From the NCBI GenBank assembly GCA_036971475.1, contig JBAIZL010000008.1, positions 10,193,395-10,257,394 on the forward strand: a stretch of 64,000 nucleotides of DNA. Direction: 5' to 3'. Positions 13,321-24,889 of the stretch are shown one piece after another (the first letter of the stretch is position 1; each line of letters starts with the position of its first letter). The position numbers were made by a program, and so were the translations under genes. Under the pieces are notes generated by a model. That model made no database searches. It was not told the origin of the DNA and was given only the letters and a program-made list of their open reading frames with translations. The DNA comes from Prosapia bicincta. Taxonomy: Eukaryota > Arthropoda > Insecta > Hemiptera > Cercopidae.

Positions 13321-13360
13321 CAAACAAGAAAATAATTAAATTAATGAAAGTTAACAATAG

Positions 13361-14124
13361 CATAATGTGAGATTACACACACAAAAACACAGATTCAACA
13401 TTTACAGGAAACCCATAACGACAGACACACTTATCCACATCACTTCAAACTACCCTATCCAACACAAACACGCTGCCTTCAGATCCATGCTCCATAGACT
13501 TAAAGAAATCCCAATGACTACAGAAAACATGAACAAGGAACTACACACAATTAAATATTTAGCATACACAAATGGATACAACATCACAATAATAGACAAA
13601 CTATGGTACAAAATACAAAAAAAAAAAACACTAAAATTAACACTACAGACAGGGAAAACAAATACATCACATTACCATTCATAAACAAAACAACAAACAA
13701 AATAGCCAGCAAATTTCAAAAAATAGGTTACAAAATAGCATACAAAACCAATAACAAGTTACAATACAAAATACAACACAACACTAACAACGAAGATAAA
13801 CTACAAGCACCAGGCGTATACAAACTAAACTGCGACGAATGTAACAAATTCTATATTGGACAAACAGGTCGCAGCTTTAAACAAAGAGTCGAAGAACACA
13901 AACGTAACACCAACTCAACATTTTACAATCACTTAAAAGAAACACGACACAAATATACAGACATTAATCATAGTTTAGAGATCCTACACATCAACAAAAA
14001 AGGACCACATCTTAACACACTAGAACAATATGAAATTTACAGACACACAAAAACACAAAATACAAACATATTAAACGAACAAACACAATACAAATCACAC
14101 ATAATATCGAAAACCTACCTTTAA
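13361..14124 (+). pseudogene. Penelope-like element, 5'-truncated, reverse transcriptase end plus GIY-YIG endonuclease, frameshifted
   Basis: Penelope-like elements encode one protein that copies RNA into DNA and nicks its target. The first frame (13361-13684) contains RFNIYRKPITTDTLIH, NYPIQHKHAAFRSMLHRL and KEIP, the conserved block at the end of the reverse transcriptase region. The second frame (to 14124) carries GVYKLNCDECNKFYIGQT, the GIY-YIG core with its Cys pair, then GRSFKQRVEEHKR, FYNHLKETRH and LNTLEQYEIYRH; the Glu of the final motif and the His/Arg of EEHKR are present. The frames join near the A run at 13616-13628, so one indel there explains the split. No start codon exists: the element is cut by the 26-bp array, which leaves about a third of the usual ORF. 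Apart from the frameshift, the nuclease half is intact to its TAA at 14122. It is probably not functional. Confidence 0.88.
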
Positions 14125-14159
14125 AACCGTCACCGCTTGACCCGACATCTCCAAGCAGA

Positions 14160-14205
14160 AGACACTGATGAAGATCAGCGCATAGCGATCGAAAACGTTC
14201 TGTCT
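14160..14205 (+). ncRNA. Hammerhead-ribozyme-like motif downstream of the Penelope ORF
   Basis: The order fits a type I hammerhead. Stem I is AGACA (14160-14164) with TGTCT (14201-14205). The core CTGATGA follows at 14165-14171. Stem II is GATC (14173-14176) with GATC (14187-14190), plus an inner GC/GC. GAAA is at 14191-14194, then a short self-complementary AACGTT for stem III and C14200 as the expected cleavage site. Penelope-like elements are known to carry minimal hammerheads that work as dimers. One extra A (14172) sits between the core and stem II, which could weaken activity. Confidence 0.55.
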
Positions 14206-14785
14206 CAGTAAGTTTTAAGAAATCTACTAAATATAAAATTCGGATAGTCATAAACTATTGTTTAAGTGATTAATAAGATTCACCGAACGTAATGGACTAC
14301 AAAACTCAAGAAACAAAATTGTAAAAAAAAGATGTACATGTACAACGCTTTCGTTTTCTCCCTCCTCCTCTCTTCCCTCTCTCTCTCTCTAACAAAATTA
14401 AAAATTTGAAGGAAAATATCTCAACTATGGTGTTTATGGCAGAAGGAGAAGGACAATGGGCAATTAAATGAGTGCGCTCTATTGGGGGAATGTCGAACTG
14501 CAAAAAGATTTTCATTTCAGAAGTCATAAATTCGTATAAGGGTAACTCTGTGTACATATTGTAACAAGTGTTTTAAGTGAAAAATTAAAAATTCAAAAAT
14601 TATGTTGCAGGCGCTCGGCAAGCTGCGTAGCGTGAGACAGTTTTGACTAGGAATTGCCTTCGAATATTATAATGGAAGTATTGGCAACGTCAAATCACTT
14701 TCAGGTAAATAAAAGTGTTTTACAATTCCTTGGAACTTCGCTTTGATAGTATGTCCCTTTAACACATAACGTGTAGACTCTTTTT

Positions 14786-14787
<2 letters not shown>
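14206..14787. other. Unique DNA, probable Penelope 3' flank
   Basis: Contains a pyrimidine-rich CT tract at about 14355-14391. Open frames of 79 and 83 codons on the minus strand here are not supported by any motif. The 3' end of the Penelope element cannot be fixed from the sequence. Confidence 0.4.

Positions 14788-14846
<59 letters not shown>
14788..14846. repeat. (TA)n microsatellite
   Basis: Uninterrupted alternating TA over about 59 bp. Confidence 0.97.
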
Positions 14847-14847
<1 letters not shown>

Positions 14848-15480
14848 GCCTGTAATTATCGTTAACTATTCGTGAGTAGCACTTTCTTTGTGTTTGAATA
14901 AAAAGAAATATGTATCCTTGTGTCAACATTTGCTAGCTAGTGGTATCATCAAAGTGTGCAGGCGCTGTCATCCCGTTTCTGTAGCTTACTAGATTGTCAA
15001 GCAAGGCGTTTGTTGCAGGTCAACACTCTCGGGAATGGAAGAACCATACATTCAGCGTAATGTTTGGAATATGATCTACGTTTTCAAGTTTTCTACGAGG
15101 AGAGCACAAGCTATTGGCTAACACTGTAGAAGAAATGTATTTTAAATTAGTTTTGTATAGTATAAGGGGTCTTTGAGTCAGTTATCCACATACTTTATTA
15201 CATTTTCTTGTTCGTTTTAACGTTTCATTGTTCGGTCATCGTTAAAAACTGCTAAAAACTCACCTCAAATTTTAAAATATGTGTAACTCTTAAAGTGATT
15301 AAAATTATTTTGATTATTTTAAAAATGTATTTTCCTCTTGAATCACATCTGAGACAAGACATCTGCGTTTGCAAATGATATTGCCTATTTATTTTATAAT
15401 TTAAAAGTCTTCTTAATAATTATATTTTTATCTCAGTAGAACAAACCCTAAGGCATTGCCTATCAGGTGTTTCGTAAAAA
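14847..15480. other. Unique AT-rich DNA
   Basis: No gene, RNA or tandem repeat recognised. Confidence 0.5.
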
Positions 15481-15930
15481 CTGTGCAAATTTATCTGTTA
15501 GCAGTATAAAACACATAGGTTAAAAATTCGTCTGTTAGAGTAATAAAACTCACCTGTTAGAACAAAAAACCTCATCTTCAATAACAATAAACAGTCACCT
15601 GTTAGAACAAAAAAACCTCATCTTTTAGAAAAATAAACTCATACGTTAAAATATTAAAAGTTGATATGTTAGAAAAGTGTAATATAATCTGGTACAACAA
15701 CAAAAACTTATCTGTAATAACAATTAAAACACCTTTTAAAACAATAAAACTCAACTGTAACAATAAAAAGTCATTGGTTAAAACAATGAAACCTTACCCC
15801 TTAAACAATTAAAACTCTTCTTTTAGGACAATAATCTCGTGTAAAGCATCAAAAATTAATTATTACGAAAATATACTCATCTGGTTCAACCATAAATACT
15901 CATCTACTAGAACAATATAAACATTCCCCA
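15481..15930. repeat. Degenerate minisatellite of about 23-26 bp
   Basis: The motif CTCACCTGTTAGAACAA recurs with many substitutions and small indels, for example CATCTTTTAGAAAAATAAA, TTATCTGTAATAACAATTAA and CTCATCTACTAGAACAATA. An approximate consensus is AACTCATCTGTTAGAACAA plus a short A-rich joint. It looks old and no longer homogenised. Confidence 0.65.
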
Positions 15931-16204
15931 AGAAAAGGTTTTTACATCGAACCTAAACTTATCGAATAATATTAGGATACAAATTAAATAAAACAAAAAA
16001 AATCAGTAAAATAAAGATAACTGCAGGCGTGAGCGACTAAACAAAAAACACAATGGTAAGGAAAAGCCTATTAGGCGTGTGGGGCGTAATGAAATTTGGC
16101 AGACACCATAGTCATGGATGTGAATAATTTGATAAAGCAGGTGATAAGCAATAAACTAAAGACGAGAATAAATAGATGTCGAAGAATATATAGAGAGACC
16201 GAAA

Positions 16205-19200
16205 ACTAATATAGAGAAGGAATACAATAAACCAGAAGAAAAAGAATACATTAAACAAGAAGAGAAGGAATACGTTAAACAAGAAGGGAAGGAATACATT
16301 AAACAAGAAGAGAAGCAATACGTTAAACAAGAAGAGAAGGAATACGTTAAACAAGAAGAGAAGGAATACGTTAAACAAGAAGAGAAGGAATACATTAAAC
16401 AAGAGAAGGAATACATTAAACAAGAAGAAAAAGAATACATTAAACAAGAAGAGAAAGAATACATTGAACAAGAAGAGAAGGAATACGTTAAACAAGAAGA
16501 GAAGGAATACGTTAAACAAGAAGCGAAGGTATACATTAAACAAGAGAAGGAATACATTAAACAAGAAGAAAAAGAATACATTAAACAAGAAGAGAAGGAA
16601 TACATTAAACAAGAAGAGAAGGAATACGTTAAACAAGAAGAGAAGGAATACGTTAAACAAGAAGCGAAGGTATACATTAAACAAGAGAAGGAATAGATTA
16701 AACAAGAAGAGAAGGAATACATTAAACAAGAAGAGAAGGAATACATTAAACAAGAAGAGAAGGAATAAGTTAAACAAGAAGAGAAGGAATACATTAAACA
16801 AGAAGAGAAGGAATACATTAAACAAGAAGAGAAGGAATACATTAAACAAGAAGAGAAGGAATACGTTAAACAAGAAGGGAAGGAATACATTAAACAAGAG
16901 AAGGAATACATTAAACAAGAAGAGAAGGAATACGTTAAACAAGAAGAGAAGGAATACATTGAACAAGAAGAGAAGGAATACGTTAAACAAGAAGAGAAGG
17001 AATACATTAAACAAGAAGAGAAGGAATACGTTAAACAAGAAGCGAAGGTATACATTAAACAAGAGAAGGAATACATTAAACAAGAAGAGAAGGAATACAT
17101 TAAACAAGAAGAGAAGGAATACATTAAACAAGAAGAGAAGGAATACGTTAAACAAGAAGAGAAGGAATACATTAAACAAGAAGAGAAGGAATACATTAAA
17201 CAAGAAGAGAAGGAATACATTAAACAAGAAGAGAAGGAATACATTAAACAAGAAGAGAAGGAATACATTAAACAAGAAGAGAAGGAATACGTTAAACAAG
17301 AAGAGAAGGAATACATTGAACAAGAAGAGAAGGAATACGTTAAACAAGAAGAGAAGGAATACGTTAAACAAGAAGCGAAGGTATACATTAAACAAGAGAA
17401 GGAATACATTAAACAAGAAGAAAAAGAATACATTAAACAAGAAGAGAAGGAATACATTAAACAAGAAGAGAAGGAATACATTAAACAAGAAGAGAAGGAA
17501 TACATTAAACAAGAAGAGAAGGAATACGTTAAACAAGAAGAGAAGGAATACATTAAACAAGAAGAGAAGGAATACATTAAACAAGAAGCGAAGGTATACA
17601 TTAAACAAGAAGAGAAGGAATACGTTAAACAAGAAGAGAAGGAATACATTAAACAAGAGAAGGAATACATTAAACAAGAAGCGAAGGTATACATTAAATA
17701 AGAAGAGAAGGAATACGTTAAACAAGAAGAGAAGGAATACGTTAAACAAGAAGCGAAGGTATACATTAAACAAGAGAAGGAATACATTAAACAAGAAGAG
17801 AAGGAATACATTAAACAAGAAGCGAAGGTATACATTAAACAAGAAGAGAAGGAATACGTTAAACAAGAAGCGAAGGTATACATTAAACAAGAGAAGGAAT
17901 ACATTAAACAAGAAGAGAAGGAATACATTAAACAAGAAGAGAAGGAATACGTTAAACAAGAAGCGAAGGTATACATTAAACAAGAGAAGGAATACATTAA
18001 ACAAGAAGAGAAGGAATACATTAAACAAGAAGAGAAGGAATACATTAAACAAGAAGAGAAGGAATACGTTAAACAAGAAGAAAAGGAATACATTAAACAA
18101 GAAGAGAAGGAATACATTAAACAAGAAGAGAAGGAATACGTTAAACAAGAAGAGAAGGAATACATTAAACAAGAAGAGAAGGAATACATTAAACAAGAAG
18201 CGAAGGTATACATTAAACAAGAAGAGAAGGAATACATTAAACAAGAAGAGAAGGAATACGTTAAACAAGAAGAGAAGGAATACGTTAAACAAGAAGCGAA
18301 GGTATACATTAAACAAGAGAAGGAATACATTAAACAAGAAGAGAAGGAATACATTAAATAAGAAGAGAAGGAATACATTAAACAAGAAGAGAAGGAATAC
18401 ATTAAACAAGAGGAGAAGGAATACGTTAAACAAGAAGCGAAGGTATACATTAAACAAGAGAAGGAATACATTAAACAAGAAGAAAAAGAATACATTAAAC
18501 AAGAAGAGAAGGAATACATTAAACAAGAAGAGAAGGAATACATTAAACAAGAAGAGAAGGAATACATTAAACAAGAAGAGAAGGAATACGTTAAACAAGA
18601 AGAGAAGGAATACATTAAACAAGAAGAGAAGGAATACATTAAACAAGAAGCGAAGGTATACATTAAACAAGAAGAGAAGGAATACGTTAAACAAGAAGAG
18701 AAGGAATACATTAAACAAGAGAAGGAATACATTAAACAAGAAGCGAAGGTATACATTAAATAAGAAGAGAAGGAATACGTTAAACAAGAAGAGAAGGAAT
18801 ACGTTAAACAAGAAGCGAAGGTATACATTAAACAAGAGAAGGAATACATTAAACAAGAAGAGAAGGAATACATTAAACAAGAAGCGAAGGTATACATTAA
18901 ACAAGAAGAGAAGGAATACGTTAAACAAGAAGCGAAGGTATACATTAAACAAGAGAAGGAATACATTAAACAAGAAGAGAAGGAATACATTAAATAAGAA
19001 GAGAAGGAATACATTAAACAAGAAGAGAAGGAATACATTAAACAAGAAGAGAAGGAATACGTTAAACAAGAAGAGAAGGAATACGTTAAACAAGAAGCGA
19101 AGGTATACATTAAACAAGAGAAGGAATACATTAAACAAGAAGAGAAGGAATACATTAAACAAGAAGAAAAGGAATACGTTAAACAAGAAGAGAAGGAATA

Positions 19201-20055
19201 CGTTAAACAAGAAGCGAAGGTATACATTAAACAAGAGAAGGAATACATTAAACAAGAAGAGAAGGATTACATTAAACAAGAAGAGAAGGAATACGTTAAA
19301 CAAGAAGCGAAGGTATACATTAAACAAGAGAAGGAATACATTAAACAAGAAGAGAAGGAATACATTAAACAAGAAGAGAAGGAATACATTAAACAAGAAG
19401 AGAAGGAATACATTAAACAAGAAGAGAAGGAATACATTAAACAAGAAGAGAAGTAATACATTAAATAAGAAGAGAAGGAATACATTAAACAAGAAGAGAA
19501 GGAATACATTAAACAAGAAGAGAAGGAATACGTTGAACAAGAAGCGAAGGTATACATTAAACAAGAGAAGGAATACATTAAACAAGAAGAGAAGGAATAC
19601 GTTAAACAAGAAGAGAAGGAATACATTAAACAAGAAGAGAAGGAATACGTTAAACAAGAGCAGGAATACGTTAAACAAGAAGAGAAGGAATACGTTAAAC
19701 AAGAAGAGAAGGAATATATTAAACAAGAAGCGAAGGTATACATTAAACAAGAGAAGGAATACATTAAACAAGAGAAGGAATACATTAAACAAGAAGAAAA
19801 AGAATACATTAAACAAGAAGAGAAGGAATACGTTAAACAAGAAGAGAAGGAATATGTTAAACAAGAAGCGAAGGTATACATTAAACAAGAGAAGGAATAC
19901 ATTAAACAAGAAGAGAAGGAATACGTTAAACAAGAAGAGAAGGAATACATTAAACAAGAAGAGAAGGAATACGTTAAACAAGAAGAGAAGGAATACATTA
20001 AATAAGAAGAGAAGGAATACATTAAGCAAGAAGAGAAAGAATACATTAAACAAGT
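16205..20055. repeat. 24/21-bp satellite array (about 3.85 kb) with spurious very long open frames
   Basis: The main unit is 24 bp (GAATACATTAAACAAGAAG then AGAAG). A 21-bp variant lacks one GAA/AGA triplet, and a linked variant has GCG...GTA in place of GAG...GAA. There are about 160 units. Because both lengths are multiples of three, frames persist: plus 16464-20066 reads NKKRRNTL repeats (1200 codons), minus 20053-16112 reads FNVFLLFL repeats (1313 codons), and minus 19248-16156 reads MYSFSSCL repeats (1030 codons). The first two open only with TTG. The most protein-like frame, KQEEKEYI on plus, has several stops (AAATAAG near 17699, 18355, 18761, 18993) and no ATG. I therefore call it a satellite, not a gene. 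Confidence 0.93.
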
Positions 20056-20531
20056 GCTATAAATAATTATTTTTAAAAGTAAATTCCTATAATATTCACA
20101 AAGAAAAATTTTATTTTAATTTTTTTTATTTTATAATTACAATTAATATAAATATGTATAGGCCTAGATATATGAGAAATAACAAAATAAAGTGGCAAAA
20201 TAGAAAGCAAATTTCCTTGCAATTTTCTATTTTACTTTCTATGTATGGTGTTGGACTATTATTTTTGTTTGCTACTATTTATACACTTCCTTTTTTTCGT
20301 CGCTTGCATTGTGTTTCTTTTCGCTTTCCTTTCGCATTGTCAGTTTGTGAAGCAAGGTTTGATACCGTTAATTCAATATTTTTGTTTATTTTACTAGACC
20401 ATTATTTATGACATTGTGTGGAAACCATTGCAATAATTTAAGGTTGTTAGATTTTAAATGGAAGTTTTAACGACAACCAGATGAGGGCAAAAGAAAAATT
20501 CATGTACATCTTTGAGAATTACATTTCTAGC
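20056..20531. other. Unique AT-rich DNA
   Basis: An 85-codon frame (20154-20411, plus) is rich in Phe and Leu and begins inside AT-rich sequence. It shows no domain and is treated as chance. Nothing else is recognised. Confidence 0.45.
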
Positions 20532-20612
20532 TATGGGAAAGTTGGCTCAGTGCCAAAGTGCTAATACTTCGAACATGAAGATACTCGGTTCGAATCCTAC
20601 CTAGACCCCAAA
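20532..20612 (+). mobile_element. tRNA-like sequence, probable SINE head relic
   Basis: The stretch has an A-box-like TTGGCTCAGTGCC (20542-20554) and a perfect B-box GGTTCGAATCC (20588-20598), the two internal RNA polymerase III promoter elements, about 45 bp apart. CTTC...GAAG at 20567-20580 could be an anticodon stem. The acceptor ends do not pair and the D-stem is poor, so this is not a functional tRNA gene. A tRNA-derived SINE fragment is the best reading; a decayed tRNA pseudogene is the alternative. Confidence 0.55.
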
Positions 20613-21239
20613 TTTTTATAATTTAATTATTGAATAAGTATTTAAACAAACTCTATTAACATCAATTCTCATACCCTTAGGTCAAACTAAATCTATTTGA
20701 ACTAGATCGGATGAATGAAAACGAATTTTATTAAAGCTTGAAAATGTGTACAAGATGTATAAGAAGAGTGTGAGCAAATAGAAGGAATTTAATAAAGAGT
20801 AATAGAAGAGATGGTGGAAAAAAATATTTTCCAAACTTAATACACAATTAACGTGAAATAACGTGGAATAAAACGTTCATACAGTCTCATGTTAGAAATG
20901 TTTCTTACGTTACACAGCATCAGCTAATGTATGTAAGGATGCAAAGCGTGTAACTTATACAAACTTTAAAATGTATGTCGTACGTTTTGTGAATACGTAG
21001 CGTCTATCTGAACCGTAGCAGTTTGATATTCCATTACGCCTTGTTCCTTGATGCGGTACTCCGTTGCGAATGTAATTTTTACATAAAATATATATTATAT
21101 TTGCATATAATAATGGTGAGAAGTTGCGCCAGTATTTTATTTCAAAGCAATTATTTCTTTTAAAAACACTATTTTTGTTAACCTTATTTTCTGTATTGAG
21201 TGAGTTCCTTAAAATGTGATCAATTTATTATCTCTATTT
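20613..21239. other. Unique AT-rich DNA
   Basis: Could include the body of the SINE to its left, but I recognise no tail or target duplication. No gene seen. Confidence 0.4.
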
Positions 21240-21390
21240 ATTAGGAATATACTGTGGTTGAATTTTAATAATAAATACACAAAAACCTCTTAACCACAAA
21301 CGTTTTATATTTTAACAATTATCCATCGTCAGAGGGATACAAAGACTGTATGTTGTTAAGACGTTTTCGTGTATTTATTATTAATTTATC
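21240..21390. mobile_element. Inverted repeat with Penelope-tail-like inner sequence
   Basis: AATAATAAATACACAAAAAC (from about 21267) is matched in inverse by GTTTTCGTGTATTTATTATT (from about 21363), with about 75 bp between. Inside, the minus strand reads CTGACGATGGATAATTG and then AAAACG, which resembles a worn CTGATGATGG...CGAAACG Penelope tail. It could be a small foldback element or two tails in opposite orientation. Confidence 0.35.
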
Positions 21391-22125
21391 TCTGTCATTT
21401 CGTAGGTTCTGCAAAAATAATTATCATAGAATATATGGATTATAAAGAAATTTGTTTGTTACCAATTAAATATTATTTAACTTCATTTATATATTATTTT
21501 AAAATATATTCTCTCAGAGTTGGGAAAAGCAATGCTCTTCGCAATTCCATTGATACAAATTATTTGGTTTAGAATAAGTAACGTATTGCTTTCATAGCAT
21601 GATATCATATATTCCTTATTGACAGTAACAGTCAACCAAATATCCTAGTTTATGTTTTTAGCGTAAACTAATATATGGCGATTTTTTTATAGAGGTGATG
21701 TCTACTTATCTGATGTTTTTTGTCAGGGTAGTAGTAGATCACACAGTACAATATAAACAACCATTTTTTAAAGTAAATTCCTACTTATGTTAATTTTTTT
21801 AGTTAAACAATTACAATTACTGTATAAATAACTGTGTAAATAATGTAACATAACGTTTGCGTTAAAACAGCTGGTCTACCACATAATTTATAACGTAAAA
21901 TCCGCTGCTTTGTGAAATCTTATATTATCACTTACTTTTAGCCAAACGGGACGAAATAACTATATTGCATACTTTGCGCCTTATGAGATGGGTTTGTCTA
22001 CCATATAAACCGAAAATTAATCCATTATTAAATTTATTTGAGGAATTAGTTTTTGAAAAACTGTATTAACATCAAGGGACAACCACTACAAGTTTTAAAA
22101 AAAATGTATTTGAACTTGAGCAAAT

Positions 22126-22128
<3 letters not shown>
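21391..22128. other. Unique AT-rich DNA
   Basis: Short open frames here (such as 21369-21572) are AT-driven and carry no motif. Nothing else supported. Confidence 0.45.

Positions 22129-22182
<54 letters not shown>
22129..22182. repeat. (TA)n microsatellite
   Basis: Alternating TA for about 54 bp; the minus-strand frame running through it as YIYIYI is an artefact. Confidence 0.97.
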
Positions 22183-22183
<1 letters not shown>

Positions 22184-22222
22184 CGTTTTCTTGTTTAATG
22201 ATTTAAAACAATATAGGTTATT

Positions 22223-22290
22223 CAAATACAAGAATATTTATTAATTTATATCCAAAGCTTTTCGTTGGAAAACAGTATCAACATCATCAG
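22223..22290 (-). mobile_element. Penelope-tail-like repeat, copy 1
   Basis: On the minus strand CTGATGA (22290-22284) leads to T-GTTG ... CAAC-GAAA and the self-complementary AAGCTT (22260-22255). Four stem II pairs (GTTG/CAAC) and one unpaired base after CTGATGA repeat the layout of the motif at 14160-14205. Stem I is weak here. It shares a block with copy 2, including AAAGCTTTTCGTTGG and CAAATACAAGAAT. No ORF lies beside it. Confidence 0.45.
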
Positions 22291-22332
22291 GATTGAAAAT
22301 TACAATAGTTACAACAATTATTAATTATATAA

Positions 22333-22337
<5 letters not shown>

Positions 22338-22399
<62 letters not shown>
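22338..22399. repeat. (TA)n microsatellite
   Basis: Alternating TA for about 62 bp, directly left of the palindrome at 22395-22515. Confidence 0.97.
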
Positions 22400-22403
<4 letters not shown>

Positions 22404-22515
22404 TAAATTTAAAATATCTCAAAAACAAGAATACTTTTAATGAATATATTTAGAGAATAAATATATTCAATAAAAGTATTCTTGTTTTTGAAATATTTTC
22501 AATTTATTAACTATA
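22395..22515. repeat. 121-bp near-perfect palindrome
   Basis: Two 58-base arms (22395-22452 and 22458-22515) are complementary at 54 positions by my count, with a five-base centre GAGAA. The inner 33 bases hold one mismatch; AAGTATTCTTGTTTTTG on the right pairs with CAAAAACAAGAATACTT on the left. TA microsatellites flank both sides. It could extrude as a cruciform or mark a foldback element. Confidence 0.9.
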
Positions 22516-22538
22516 TTACAAGAAAACATATCACCATA

Positions 22539-22541
<3 letters not shown>

Positions 22542-22600
<59 letters not shown>
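22542..22600. repeat. (TA)n microsatellite
   Basis: Alternating TA for about 59 bp, 27 bp right of the palindrome. Confidence 0.97.
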
Positions 22601-22602
<2 letters not shown>

Positions 22603-22617
22603 AACTAAGTCAAAATA

Positions 22618-22688
22618 CAAATACAAGAATTATAATTGAATTTACAATTCAAAGCTTTTCGTTGGCTAACAGTACCAACATTATCAGA
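22618..22688 (-). mobile_element. Penelope-tail-like repeat, copy 2
   Basis: Same orientation as copy 1 and about 400 bp away. The minus strand reads CTGATAATGTTGGTACTG, then GCCAACGAAAAGCTTTG. Stem II is longer than in copy 1 (GTTGG/CCAAC), but the core has changed from CTGATGA to CTGATAA, so any ribozyme would be inactive. Confidence 0.45.
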
Positions 22689-22726
22689 AATATTAAACAA
22701 TTTTTAATATTCAAATACATATTGCG

Positions 22727-24889
<2,163 letters not shown>

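Noticed and set aside
16112..20053. 1313-codon hydrophobic protein on the minus strand
   Set aside because: Same repeat artefact; no ATG at its start, and other frames are equally open.
16464..20066. 1200-codon basic repeat protein on the plus strand
   Set aside because: It opens only with TTG, has no unique domain, and results from repeat units whose lengths are multiples of three.
20532..20612. Functional tRNA gene
   Set aside because: The B-box is perfect, but the acceptor stem does not pair and the D-arm is poor.
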